A DNA stretch of 64,000 nucleotides from Phoronis australis (taxonomy: Eukaryota > Phoronida > Phoronidae): NCBI GenBank assembly GCA_002633005.1, contig NMRA01000754.1, positions 1 to 64,000 of the forward strand. The letters run 5' to 3'. Both the position numbers and the translations under genes were made by a program. Positions within the stretch are counted from its first letter, which is position 1. Every line of letters begins with the position of its first letter. The notes beneath the pieces are model-generated. The model was not told where the DNA came from. It did no database searches and saw nothing but the letters and a program-made list of their open reading frames with translations. Shown here in pieces: positions 45,516 through 57,700 of this stretch.

Positions 45516-46744
45516 TTTGATCAAAGGTACTAAGAACACGTTGTAATTTTTTTACTTTATTAAAAATTTCCTCTCTGCTACTTGGCGTGAGAGATTTAAG
45601 GCAGCGAGGATTTCGTGCTACTGATCACTTTTTAAATTGCTTTTCTCAAAGAGAATGAACTCTTAAAATAAGTAACTATGATAGCATTACTGCAAGCGTG
45701 TGACTACACTTTCAAAAAGGCAAATTTCTTGCAATTGTCTTGTTCACCGTCACATATATTCATTTTAATATTTATGAAAATCAGGAGTAGAATGACATTA
45801 GTTTAATTCATATAAGTTTTCTTTTTCTGTAATATTTGTTTATTATCACATAGCATTTACCATGCAGTCAAGCCAGTGAAGTTGAAATTTGTTTACTGTA
45901 GAACACTAGAGAACATTCTAGTAGATTCCAGCATACAATTTATTGATACAGTACTGTAGTCTGGAATTTGTAGACCCTACTATATGTTTGTAGAATGATT
46001 GGGTACATTCCGGAAAGTTCTAGCTAGAATGTGCTTGAATTGGTGAAATGTTCCACAGCATTGTAAGAGACTATAAACATGTAAATATCCAGGGACAGGT
46101 TAGAGGCAGTCAGTTAAAGTTAAAGATACAGTTGAGTTGCAGTTACAGAATCTTGCAGTTTCAGCACTATTCAAAGTGTCAACTTCGGTCTCCGTTGATA
46201 CATGAAATCATTACTAACAGTGTTCTGTCGTTCAGTAACTTTTCCAGACGTGAGGGGTGCTGAACGTGCGATAACATCTGGCTCTTTTGTTAACTGACCA
46301 GCTCAGTCTTTTGTCCCGTATTATAACAAGCAGGCCAATTATCTCCAAGACTTCAAAGGAAACGTATGGTGATTGAACGCTATTACTGAATAAGTATGAA
46401 CACAGTCAAACCCAGTGCGTCCGTTTATACAGAATAGATTGTCTTAACTTCTGTTGTAGGTGGGCGATTTTGGGGATTCAAAAACGGAACATGACCAGCA
46501 TTTGACGAGGAATTCAGAAATGCTATTGGTTTAAGCTCAAATATGTTACAACTAAACTTCCATTTTTATCAGCCCAGCCCAATCAGTCTAGATACGATCT
46601 GATCGGAGATTAGAGCGCAGGCCCTCCAACCATAAATGCCAGTCGTTGTAAGATATTGGCTACGGGGGTAAAACTTCCCAACTTGTTGCTGGGCTATAGA
46701 ATCGAACAAGTTGGGAGCAACGGGATGTCGCCGTCATGTAATGT
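45516..46744. other. No gene recognised
   Basis: Low-complexity AT-rich stretches and short frames only. No supported feature is seen. Confidence 0.4.
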
Positions 46745-47010
46745 CTTGTGGGATATTACTTCACCTACACTGTACGTCAATCGAGACACGTTTTGCGTTT
46801 ATCCCATATGCTTCGAAGTTTCTTTCATTTTTTGGACATATTTTTAAATACTTCACCTAAAATAGACTGTTCATGTGACGGATCACATCCTATATGAATG
46901 TACTCGCGCGTTAGGTTACAAGTTTTCTCTAGTAAATGAAACAGTTTTAAATGTAACGATTTATTACTTGGAAAGAGATAACAATTAAAGATGAAAACAA
47001 CGGCAATTGC
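46745..47010. repeat. Dispersed repeat family R1, copy D
   Basis: It contains GGGATATTACTTCACCTACA, GTACGTCAATCGAGACACG, ATCCCATATGCTTCGAAG, ACTGTTCATGTGACGGATCA, TGTAACGATTTATTACTTGG and GATGAAAACAACGGCAATTG, in the same order as copies A-C. Confidence 0.6.
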
Positions 47011-47739
47011 ATGCGCGCACCCAGCCTAAAAATGGAAGAGCTCGAATTGTACAATACGGACCTTGTACTAAGATTCACGGGGTACATTCAGAGCTATGAA
47101 TTGTGCAAAGAAAGGCAGGTATAGAGATGGGGGTGAAGATGGCACTCACATAACGCGTTTTGGTCGTGACAGACCGACCCGAAAAAACCAGACCAGGCTT
47201 AATTATTTCTCCTACAGCCCGAATTGGTAATAAACTATTGAAATCGCTGATAAAAGGGTGTCAAGTTTATAATACCTTCAATCCCTGAGATTCTATCACG
47301 AACATTTCGCATTATGCGGCAGGCCACAGGTGAATCAGGTAAGGACATTGACCTCGCCATGTCGGCAAGCTTTGCGTGTTTGAGGCCATACAAACTCGAT
47401 TCTTCCGCACCGGCGTCTTCGTCGAGTGAAGTCGAGTGGGAGACTATTCAGTTTCAGGACCGTCCTCGGTGATTTCAGAGTGGTAATTAAAGCCTTTTAT
47501 TGTATCGCCGTTTAATTTTGTAACCACACTAGTGTCTAGTAATGTATTTCGAATTGTAAATCTAACCGAAATTTTTACCCGACTGTCAAAACTCAGTCGC
47601 GAATAGCAGACACTGATTTCATTCAGTTCTTCGAATTCCGAGTGCATTAAAACTTTGTCAGGACCGATCATATCTAATTATGGTGCTGCCAACTGGATTT
47701 TTAGGAAACAGACAAAAGTACACAACTTCATTTTCTCAG

Positions 47740-48073
47740 TGGCGGATCTAGGATACCATATATAAGGGGGGGGGGCAACATGTTGCCTTGAGGTGTCGGG
47801 CAAAAAGCGAGTGTATGTGCACAAGCGGCCCGAAGGTTGCGGAGCCGCCGGGGTACGCGTAAAATGTGTTGGTGGACTTAAAAAAAACGACGAGAACACG
47901 ATGCCGCCGCGATCTGGGGTTTGAGCCCCCCCCCCCTTCTCCGCTGCCATTCCTATTTTCTGAACTCAATATTTCCTCACGCGTCACGCTGTTGCTGTTT
48001 CATTTTGCTTGCAGCACCCAACTTAGGGGGGCGGGGGCGGCCCCCCTGACCCCTCCCCCTAAATCCGCCTGTG
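47740..48073. mobile_element. TIR element CAGTGGCGGATYTAG with 5-bp flanking repeat
   Basis: The left end CAGTGGCGGATCTAG is the imperfect inverse of the right end CTAAATCCGCCTGTG. Both ends continue into G- or C-runs. TTTCT occurs directly on both flanks, consistent with a 5-bp target duplication. The interior has no transposase. Related end sequences occur at about 2425, 28190 and 50049. Confidence 0.65.
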
Positions 48074-48711
48074 TTTCTTGACCTGCTTTGATCGAGATAG
48101 ACTTCTCATTCTCAAATGTAGGCCTACAAGAACCCGCATGATATGTCAGCCGGGTAAAGATCAAGGTAAAAAGTAAAACGTCATGCAGGTGTGGATAAAA
48201 CCATGTTTGAATAGGCCTATGCAAGTGTACCACCTTGGTACCGTATTGTTTTGAGCTTATTGTCTAGAATAGAGGCTTGTTTACCTCGTGTTATTGACGT
48301 GCATGACATTTTACTTGTTACCTTGACCTTTACATCATGTTGGTTCGTGTCTTACCACGAGAAAGTAGGCTACACCAGTGGACCTCGAAACATATGTCAG
48401 GAAAATGAAGTTGTGTACTATTTAGCTATTTATTAAATGTTTCATTGCCGGTATTGCTGCTAGCTGGATTTCATTTCTGGTAGACGATACTCGTTTCTGT
48501 CTTGTCTGTTCCAAAATTATGACAGCTTAATTTTATACCGTTCTGACGCCGGGCCGACTCCAGTCTCTGTGCTGGCTGCAGTCGTGACCTCAAACTATTT
48601 GGATTGCCACATCACGTTTTTTACTATTGGGCATTGACGTGGATAGCATACATTCCCACAAAATCTTGAGCTACACTGATGGAAAGTTGCCATTACCTCA
48701 GTCACATGATT
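48074..48711. other. No gene recognised
   Basis: Nothing coding is recognised between the TIR element and direct duplication 3. Confidence 0.4.
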
Positions 48712-51259
48712 TGGTCATATGTTGAGGATCCGTTCGTCTATAGAAGGGCGTATGAAACCACCCTTCGCCTTAAAAGTATTTGAATGTTTTGTCACAAGTC
48801 CTTTGATCATTCTTAATAAATACCACTTCGCCGCCTGAGTGTTCACCGAGTGCGAGCTTTTTGAGTTTCCAGCAAACTTAAAGTATGAATCCGGCTTAAC
48901 CGGGCCGGGTCTCCCCTCTCCGGGCCTAGAGCTAGGCCAACCGTACCCAATTGTTCTAAAGGAATATTCGCTCTTTGCGCAAACGTTGCCTGTGTCAACT
49001 TCGCTACAAAATGTACATAAGCACTGAGCGCAAAGCAGTGCTACGGTCTTTTTCCCCATCCGACGGAAGGCGATCTGGGTGTCCCCTCAGGTGACTAGGC
49101 CTATAGATAGTTGCGCCCGGCGGCAGTGCATGTGCATATATATAAAGGGGGCCGTTAACTTCAGTGTAAGGCATAATTCGATTCACCGAAAAGCCTCCGG
49201 GGTATCGTGAATGGCCTGTGCCGGGCCGAGATAACCAGCCCACCGTCTCACCTGAAAATCCACCGTGCTGAATTCACGTTCAGGCCTATGGTGCTTTAAT
49301 AATTCAGTAATGGGATCTCTGCCCTGGCCGTCGCCACTAGATCAGCGGCGCCGGTGCCTGTCACACAGTGCGGCACTCCATGCGCGCACCCAGCCTAAAA
49401 TATAGGAACTCGTATTTTTTCGATATGTGGACCTTTTCGTGACTGATCATTTCAGTGAACGGAGGCCGGCGTCAACCATTGAAAAAACGAGGGCCACCGA
49501 TTGATAGGTTCAGGCCTACTGTGCATCCACGCCCTGTTCCTGTGGACTTTGCAGACCTTTGTCTCGTTTACTCGGACTTTTTGTTTCTCTGAGTGAGGCG
49601 GACCTTTTTACCCATGTGGGACTCAGCGTGATCGTTGGCCGTCTGTCACGTTTTATTTTTCGTGTATTGAGCAGTAGTCAGCTTGTAGCTGTGTGAAGAC
49701 CATTTTCAAAATATAACGCATATATTTGCACCACAGAACAAGAGAGGAGTTTTATGCTTATCCGGTGTCAAGGCTACAGTGCCACGCCGCTCACCAATGA
49801 GCTCGGACTTCCGGCTGGTACACTTGCTATTGTCATGGTACATCTTCATAGTTTGAGTATTGCTTTGGCACGTGGCTGCCAACTTGCCTGTTGTGCAGGT
49901 GNNNNNNNNNNNNNNNNNNNNNNNNNNNNNNNNNNNNNNNNNNNNNNNNNNNNNNNNNNNNNNNNNNNNNNNNNNNNNNNNNNNNNNNNNNNNNNNNNNN
50001 NNNNNNNNNNNNNNNNNNNNNNNNNNNNNNNNNNNNNNNNNNNNNNNNGGCCCCCCCCCCTAAATCTGCCTATGGTCATGTTGAGGATCCGTTCGTCTAT
50101 AGAAGGGCGTATGAAACCACCCTTCGCCTTAAAAATATTTAAATGTTTTGTCACAAGTCCTTTGATCATTCTTAATAAATACCACTTCGCCGCCTGTTCA
50201 CCGAGTCACGAGTGCGAGCTTTTTGAGTTCCCAGCAAACTTAAAGTATGAATCCGGCTTAACCGGGCCGGGTCTCCCCTCTCCGGGCCTAATTAGAGCTA
50301 GGCCAACCGTACCCAATTGTTCTAAAGGAATATTCGCTCTTTGCGCAAATGTTGCCTGTGTCAACTTCGCTACAAAATGTACATAAGCACTGAGCGCAAA
50401 GCAGTGCTTTTCAGTCTTTTTCCCCATCCGACGGAAGGCGATGTGGGTGTCCCCTCAGGTGACTAGGCCTATAGATAGTTGCGCCCGGCGGCAGTGCATG
50501 TGCATATATATAAAGAGGGCCGTTAACTTCAGTGTAAGGCATAATTCACCGAAAAGCCTCCGGGGTATCTAGTGAATGGCCTGTGGCCGAGAGTAACCAG
50601 CCCACCGTCTCACCTGAAAATCCACCGTGCTGAATTCACGTTCAGGCCTATGGTGCTTTAATAATTCAGTAATGGGATCTCTGCCCTGGTCGTCGCCACT
50701 AGATGAGCGGCGCCGGTGCCTGTCACACAGTGCGGCACTCCATGCGCGCACCCAGCCTAAAATATAGGAGCTCGTATTTTTTCGATATGTGGACCTTAGG
50801 CCGGCGTTAACCATTGAAAAAAACGAGGGCCACCGATTGATAGGTTCAGGCCTACTGTGCATCCACGCCGTGTTCCTGTGGACTTTGCAGACCTTTGTCT
50901 CGTTTACTCGGACTTTTTGTTTCTCTGAGTGAGGCGGACCTTTTTACCCAATTCACCAAAATGTGGGACCGTCGTGACTCAGCGTGATCGTTGGCCGTCT
51001 GTCACGTTTTATTTTTCGTGTATTGACCAGTAGTCAGCTTGTAGCTGTGTGAAGACCATTTTCAAAATATAACGCATATTTATATTTGCACCACAGAACA
51101 AGAGAGGAGTTTTATGCTTGTCGTGTCAAGGCTACAGTGCCACGCCGCTCACCAATGAGCTCGGACTTCCGGCTGGTACACTTGCTATTGTCATGGTACA
51201 TCTTCATAGTTTGAGTATTGCTTTGGCACGTGGCTGCCAACTTGCCTGTTGTGCAGGTG
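48712..51259. repeat. Direct duplication 3 (about 1.19 kb, two copies around a gap)
   Basis: 48712-49901 and 50072-51259 are near-identical with small indels. The first copy ends exactly at the 147-base N gap, and the second ends with the same bases (CTTGCCTGTTGTGCAGGTG) but continues. No coding exon is recognised inside. The pattern fits two haplotypes placed in series. Confidence 0.85.
49902..50048. other. Assembly gap (147 N)
   Basis: A run of 147 N separates the two copies of direct duplication 3. The sequence after it starts with the right-end motif (CCCCCCCCCCTAAATCTGCC) of the CAGTGGCGGAT element family. Confidence 0.95.
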
Positions 51260-51713
51260 TACGTTGACCACTTGTCGGACTTCTTCATGGTTTCAGGAGT
51301 GGATACAAACTCACGCCCATATCCGTGTGCTGTGTGCGTCGAAATACGCTTTAGTACCGAGTCTGTAACAATTTATAAACAACCGTGAGCTCTTCCCAAG
51401 CCCGAAGCGCACTTCTAATAGGCGACTAAGCAGCTAAGCCGCGCAGTCTCAGACTAGTCAGGCTGTGCTAGGCGCTTGGTTACTTAAGCTGATAAGCCAA
51501 GTGACCAGTTAGTTGAGAACAGTTTCAGCATTCAGGTTTGCATTCGATTGTTTCTTTCACTATAATGGCCAACCGAATATTGAAACGTAAATAACAAAAA
51601 ATCTTGTCAGATACTAGAAGTTGCTCGTTAATGATTTATAATGCCATGTTTGCCATCTGGAGCTGGAGCACTGACTACACTCATTGATTACGCATTCTTT
51701 GTTGTATTAACAG
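51260..51713. other. Probable 5' flank or first intron of CCDC91
   Basis: The first coding exon of CCDC91 begins directly after an acceptor (TTAACAG|ATG), so a 5' untranslated exon and the promoter should lie upstream. Neither could be recognised in this stretch. Confidence 0.4.
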
Positions 51714-51776
51714 ATGGAGAATCCTGCCATTGGTCTTGACGAAGATGATGACTTCGGCGAGTTTGGAGGATTTGAG
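51714..51776 (+). CDS. CCDC91 exon 1 (start codon, GGA-binding motif)
   Basis: It is 63 bp, starting ATG directly after TTAACAG and ending GAG|GTAACT in phase 0. It encodes MENPAIGLDE and DDDFGEFGGFE. Acidic residues around two FG-F cores form the expected GGA ear ligand. The start is chosen because it is the only ATG in the exon and matches the family N-terminus, which is also very acidic. Confidence 0.9.
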
Positions 51777-54700
51777 GTAACTAAATGTTATTTCACTGGT
51801 GATCATCTAAGGTTAACATAAACAATGACCATTCCTGAAGCTCATGGGCTAGTCACATTGTTAAATCAATTTGAACCCTAAGTGGGACAGTAACTAGAAT
51901 TTGGGAACATGTGTTTCAGCATGGGGTTTTAAAGAAGCCCATAAGGCTGTCTACCAGGGACCCCAACCCCCCTTCACTTTCAACGTGTACCTCTTCAAAA
52001 CTTGTTTTGCTAAAGTGAAGTTTCCAGAATTGGACTCTAATAAAGTAAAATTCTTGAAAATAGATTGTATTCAAAATCTTTCCTAAACCGTTCAACATGC
52101 CCTGGCCTGAAAATGTGATCCTTTGATGCAAAACGTGCTGAAGCATAGATACCCAGTTTCTGGTGACTGCCTTGTCCCCTCAGTGTGAATACCTTGCCTG
52201 AAAGCTGACGCAGTGTACATCATATCACAAAGTTTCCAATAGCGTAATTACAGATGGACTGTCTGGGCTTAAAATCACCAGCTAATCCTTCGGCTGCATA
52301 AGGGTAATATTTGTACTCCAAGATAACAGACATGGTTTTGTTACAGATCAGGGTAATAGTTGATATTGAGAATGAAGTCAAACATGAAATGTTGCTGTTT
52401 GGTGCATGAACCTGATTTTTAAATGCTTACTATTTGGTGAAGATTTATGTTCAACAATCCTGTTTTTGGTCTTGTTTTAGGCAGCTGAACCTGTGTTAAC
52501 GCAGGAGAGCAGCGCCCCTGTTATCCAGGGGCTTGAGGCAAGTCCCTCACCATGGGCAGTATTAACAACAGGTATATATTATCAATATTGAGGTGTTACT
52601 GGTAGAGGTATAAGGGAGAAGGTGTAATTGTGGTGGCACTCAACAGTTTAAGCAGATTTTGGGTTTAAAAATCAACCAGGTGTTGGCAACTTCAACAGTC
52701 TGTTCCACAAAATATCACAGCATACTCACTGAGCCAAAAATTTCAAAAATCGTGTGCGAGGTCTGTTGATTCCAAAGTCAAGTTTATGGAAGTGCTGCCA
52801 GCTACTTAAGAAACACCAAATCAAGAGGTTTTACCCAAAATATTTGCAGGCAATTACTGTGAAATTTAGACTCAAAATGTTTAGGTCATTAAATACAAAC
52901 TAGAATTAGACACTCATCCAAATAAACTAAAATGTAACCGAGTACAGAATAATAAATGCTTTTTTTGAGTTTGCAAAAAAGTAGAATAGAAAGTGCCAAA
53001 AATAAATTGGAGTTTTGATTTCTTGTACAAAGAAGAGGCCCTGGGCCCAGGTCATTGTCATCTTGTCAAACTCGAGGCATGGCTTATTATTAAATTATAT
53101 TAAAGGCTGCATAACATAACAATGTCTGGAGTACTCATGTCAACGGTCCTGCTTCTATCTTCTGATTAGGTTTTCGAAAAACCATGAGTTGCGTACATCA
53201 TTGTCGCCTAAAAGAGCGTAAGTGGTCATTGGCATTTAGTGACTCACGAGGAATTTTCTCCATCATGACCTAAGGTGTCACTGGCATACTAAGATTACAT
53301 ACTACAATACAGTTTGCAAAATGACTAGCTGGCTTAAACCAAATGATTGATCCTGATGTTGAGCAATAATGAGTTGCCAGTGCTTCCCAAGTCAAGAAAT
53401 CACTGACTAAAGAAGTCTTCAAGACTAATTTATGACCTCCAATGCTTTGTGTTGCGTTATTACAACATTAAAAGTATTTTGATGCTTAAAAGTAACATAG
53501 TGTTTCTTGTAGCATGCTTAATTGACCGGAAATGTAATACACCGCATGTCACATGTGTTCTAGATAATATGTATTTTAGAACAAGTTGTGACCGGTACTG
53601 TTATTAGATAGAACTGTTAGATCCTACTCATCGTTATCTTCAGTATTTTTCTCATGTTTCGGTAGACATCTCCATGGCACCACCAGATCTCGTCCAAGCT
53701 CAGGTCAGTGGTACAGAACAGCAGATTCCATTGAGCAGTGACAAGGGCAGGATAGCTCCAGATGTAAGTGCTTTTGGGTGAATCAATACATCCATCCGAC
53801 ACTTTCAGTTCATTTATCCTTCCCACACCTTCAGTAGAGTTTCATAATTATCCTTCCCACACCTTCAGTACATTTATAATAAATGGTAGTCTATTTTGCC
53901 CGGGGTATGTCACGAGCTATGTTGCAGAGTAAAACAAGAGGAGGATTGCGAATAATGTCAGTAATTATGACGTAAATAGAAAGAACTCAATAAGACTCTG
54001 CAAGATGAGCATGGAAAAAATGTCCACCGGCATGTAGAATGAAAAGCCCTGAAAGAGGGAACCAAAAACAAAACAATTGCCTGAAGGGCCTAAAGAAAAA
54101 GTACAGAACCTGAACACAAAACTGGAAAATACCTAACAAGTAATGTATATGAGAAAAAGAAAAAGGTGGAACAGACACCCAGGATGGGGGGTGAGAAAAA
54201 ATGCAGAGAACGAACGTAGGTCTTGTAGACGACGAGGTAGATGGCTGAATGAGCTAGACCACGTTGAACTGAACAAAGGAAATATGGGCGACCAATCAGG
54301 TGTCGCGTAGAGAAATGTATGAAATTTGTTGACCCTTGAGGCTATAAAATTGAGATGAGTAATGAAAAATAAACCCTAAGTTTTGATATCAAAATAAAGT
54401 GACAAATGTCAAAATCATGACGATAAATGCATTTAACAAGTTAAATTTAATTGATTTATTAATTATTTTATTTATTTATTTAGTCATCCTCACCTTCAAT
54501 ACATTGATTTATCCATCCCACAACTTCAGTTTATGTATTCATCCCACACTTCCAATATATTTATTTATCCATCCTACACCTTTGGTACATTTATTTATCC
54601 TTCCTACAACTTCAATACACTGTCAGGGCTGTTCCAGCAAAATCTGTATGGGAGGGGGGGAAGGCACTTTTATTTCGTACCCACCGCCCATATTTTTCAT

Positions 54701-57700
54701 TTATTTCTCCAACCCATGACCCATAATTTTTTAATTATTTTTAATAGGTTAAAATATAAAATCCAACACTTCCAAAGAAATTGCCTCCAGGAGGACCTGT
54801 TGAGAACTTAAATGATTGACAGACAAGAACTAGTTGTCTTGTCCAATATTGTCAAAAACTTAAGTAGCCTGGGAGCAATACTTCTGGCAGCCACCAGGTG
54901 TCTCTGTTCACCATGTGTCTAAAATTTCAATGAACAATTTTTCAATTATAAGGACCTATGAATCTCAAACTGTCTCCACGAACTCTTTTATACTTCTATG
55001 TCAAGTGAATATTGGAACTTGTTTAGCTTACTCCTCATAATTTTTATTTAAAAATCATCAATTTTCTTATGTGTGTTAAAACCAGTTTAGTGTTGCATAA
55101 CTTCAATTCAATAGGACTGCAGACAAACAGTTGACTCAAATCAAGTTGCCCATGACTTGTTTAATGGCTTAGTGAACATATTGCACTCTGTTCACTGGCA
55201 ATATGGGCTCTTTTTTTATTGTGATCAACATTAACAGGTCAAAAAATACCACCCATTTTTAATGCATCACTTCTTACAGGAACGACCACCCATAATTTGA
55301 GTTTTTTTCTAAAGACCACCACCCATGAATTTTTATTTCTGCTGCCGTCCCCCCNAAAGTATAGAACATGCCAACAACAGGCAGACGAAATTCCGTTTCT
55401 GTGGAATAATGGTTTCAGTTGATGTCACCTTAAATTTGACTTGTACTCAGCTGTCATGGTGGGGTATTTTGCGCAGTTGCGCTTCGATCATTTTTGGTCT
55501 GTAAAATGTTTAAACATTTATTGAAACAGCAGTGGGTTCTTCTTTGTTTACGTATTGATGATATACTGCAACCTGTAAGTACTGCTCAAATGTACCAGAC
55601 CACTAATGTCTGCAGTAGATTGCAACTTGTAGACATGGTTCGATTACTACTGATTGGTAGACTGCCACTGTTTGGTATTGGTGGGTGATAGACTGCCACA
55701 CCACCTATAGGCACTTTTTGGTAACTATTGGGTGGTAGACTGTTACCTGTAGGCACAGCTCAAATGTTCAAAACTACTAATTGAATGCAAAATCCGAGAA
55801 TTAAAGCAACCAAAAATCAGGTCCAGCTACTTTGAATGTCAAATATGCTATCATAAATGGCAGAGATATATAATGACATTTTATTTCAATAATTTGACAG
55901 CAGCCCCCCCCCCCTGTAGACAAAATTTGTTAGAACACATAAAACTGTTCACTATAAATAGCTTTCAAAGATATTCGCTCACACTCTTTGGCGGTCTTTC
56001 ACAGCTCAGCAATCAGCAATAAACTAGGTGGCCAAGAGGCATGAGAAAACTTATGATTTTAAAAATTGACAGCTTCATGTCGAGACTGTTCTTGTCTCAT
56101 CATCTGGCAGGGTTCCAGAATGCATAACAAAGGTTTGTGATCCACTCAGATGCATGTCAGTAGTGGTGTTGAAACATGCACATACTGTCTAGGAAAACAG
56201 CTCGCTTGCGGCACACCCCCATATTCAGGCTTTTCGCAAGTAATCATCAAAGACTCCAACATCTTCAAACTGTGGGTGTTATGTTCCATTAATCAAATTT
56301 TCAACAATCTCTAGTAATTTTACGGCCGGGGCAATGTAGAAAATACTCTTGTATGGAACTAGGTCTGAAAATGCATGGAAAGGTGTCAGGAAAGAGAACA
56401 CGCCATGCGGCTGATGTAACTATCTCCAAGGGTATCGGGACAATTACAGTCGTACAAAGGACACAATTGAATTCATAAACAACATTTAACATGAGATAAA
56501 CATAATGTTATTATCTACTATCAGAACACCATGTCATGTAACCTGGTAGTGAAAAATAACCCTTCACTAGAAATTGTTACACTTGCATTTTGGCGGGTTC
56601 CCTATTTTGATACAAGAATAAGTCATTTAAAATAAATATAATTTGTTTAGTACTGACCTAGGTTACTTGTCGCCCAGTTTGTGGTGTCACAGTTAACTAT
56701 GATGTCAGAGCTTCGTTGGTGATCAAAAGCAGTTGTGGTAGGGTACTTGTGATTTGACTGAGTAGATGATTCATCTCTCATAGACGTATAATTAGCAGTT
56801 AATTAAAAATTTCTTTCTTTGTCAGGGATCGTCGCAAGGCAACATGTCTTCCAGTCAACTTTCTGCAGCAGTACAAATTCCAGTGACTATTTCGAACAGT
56901 AGCCAATCATGTTTTGGTCCCATGTCCAATGAAGCCAACAGTGCAACAGGGGTCACTGTAGCAAATCAAGACATTCCTAATGTGACGAGTGTTGTCAGTT
57001 CTTCCGAAGGAGATATGAGTGTGAGGATGGTTAGTGATAACGGTGCTTTAAAGGAACATGTGAAGGTTCTCACAGAGCAGAAGCAAGGGCTAGAAAAGGT
57101 AAACTCACATGAAATGTGGATCTTTGTACATTCACGAATACGACACTGTATATTGATTGGAAGTTGTGAGTTATTTTTTGGCAATCGTTCACATTTTGTG
57201 TTGCCATGATATTGCTTATTTCCTGAGGGCAAGCTTGACAAATGCATAGTCGGGGAATTGAAAAAAGGTTCCCTACTAAGCAGATTCTCTAAAGTAGAAA
57301 ACACGTTTGTTCAAGAGTTGTTAGAAACTTGAATTATGCTAAAAGTGCTGTTGTGTTGACAAGTGCCATGATGCAGTGTAGTGGTAGAGTAGTCGCGTGA
57401 TGCAACTCATGCTGAGAGTGTTTGTGGACAAGTTTACCCAAAATACAAAAGAAGAGAACTGTCTTATATCTGATACTTGCATGCTTCCAAATAAGAACTG
57501 TCATAGATAAGGTTATCATTAATATGCTCTATGCGATCAACTTTGTGATGGTTTCTGATGACAATACTGGAAAATAGTCACAGAAATTATAAATCATGAC
57601 ATTATGTTTATTATTGTTCATGGGTTTAATGGGAAATTATTCATTTTTGCCGTGATGGCAAAGATATACCATTATCCACTGTAGAGGATTAGCATTTAGA

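Noticed and set aside
49754-50386. 210-codon frame spanning the N gap
   Set aside because: Most of its length is unknown bases, and the flanking parts belong to the duplicated non-coding segment.
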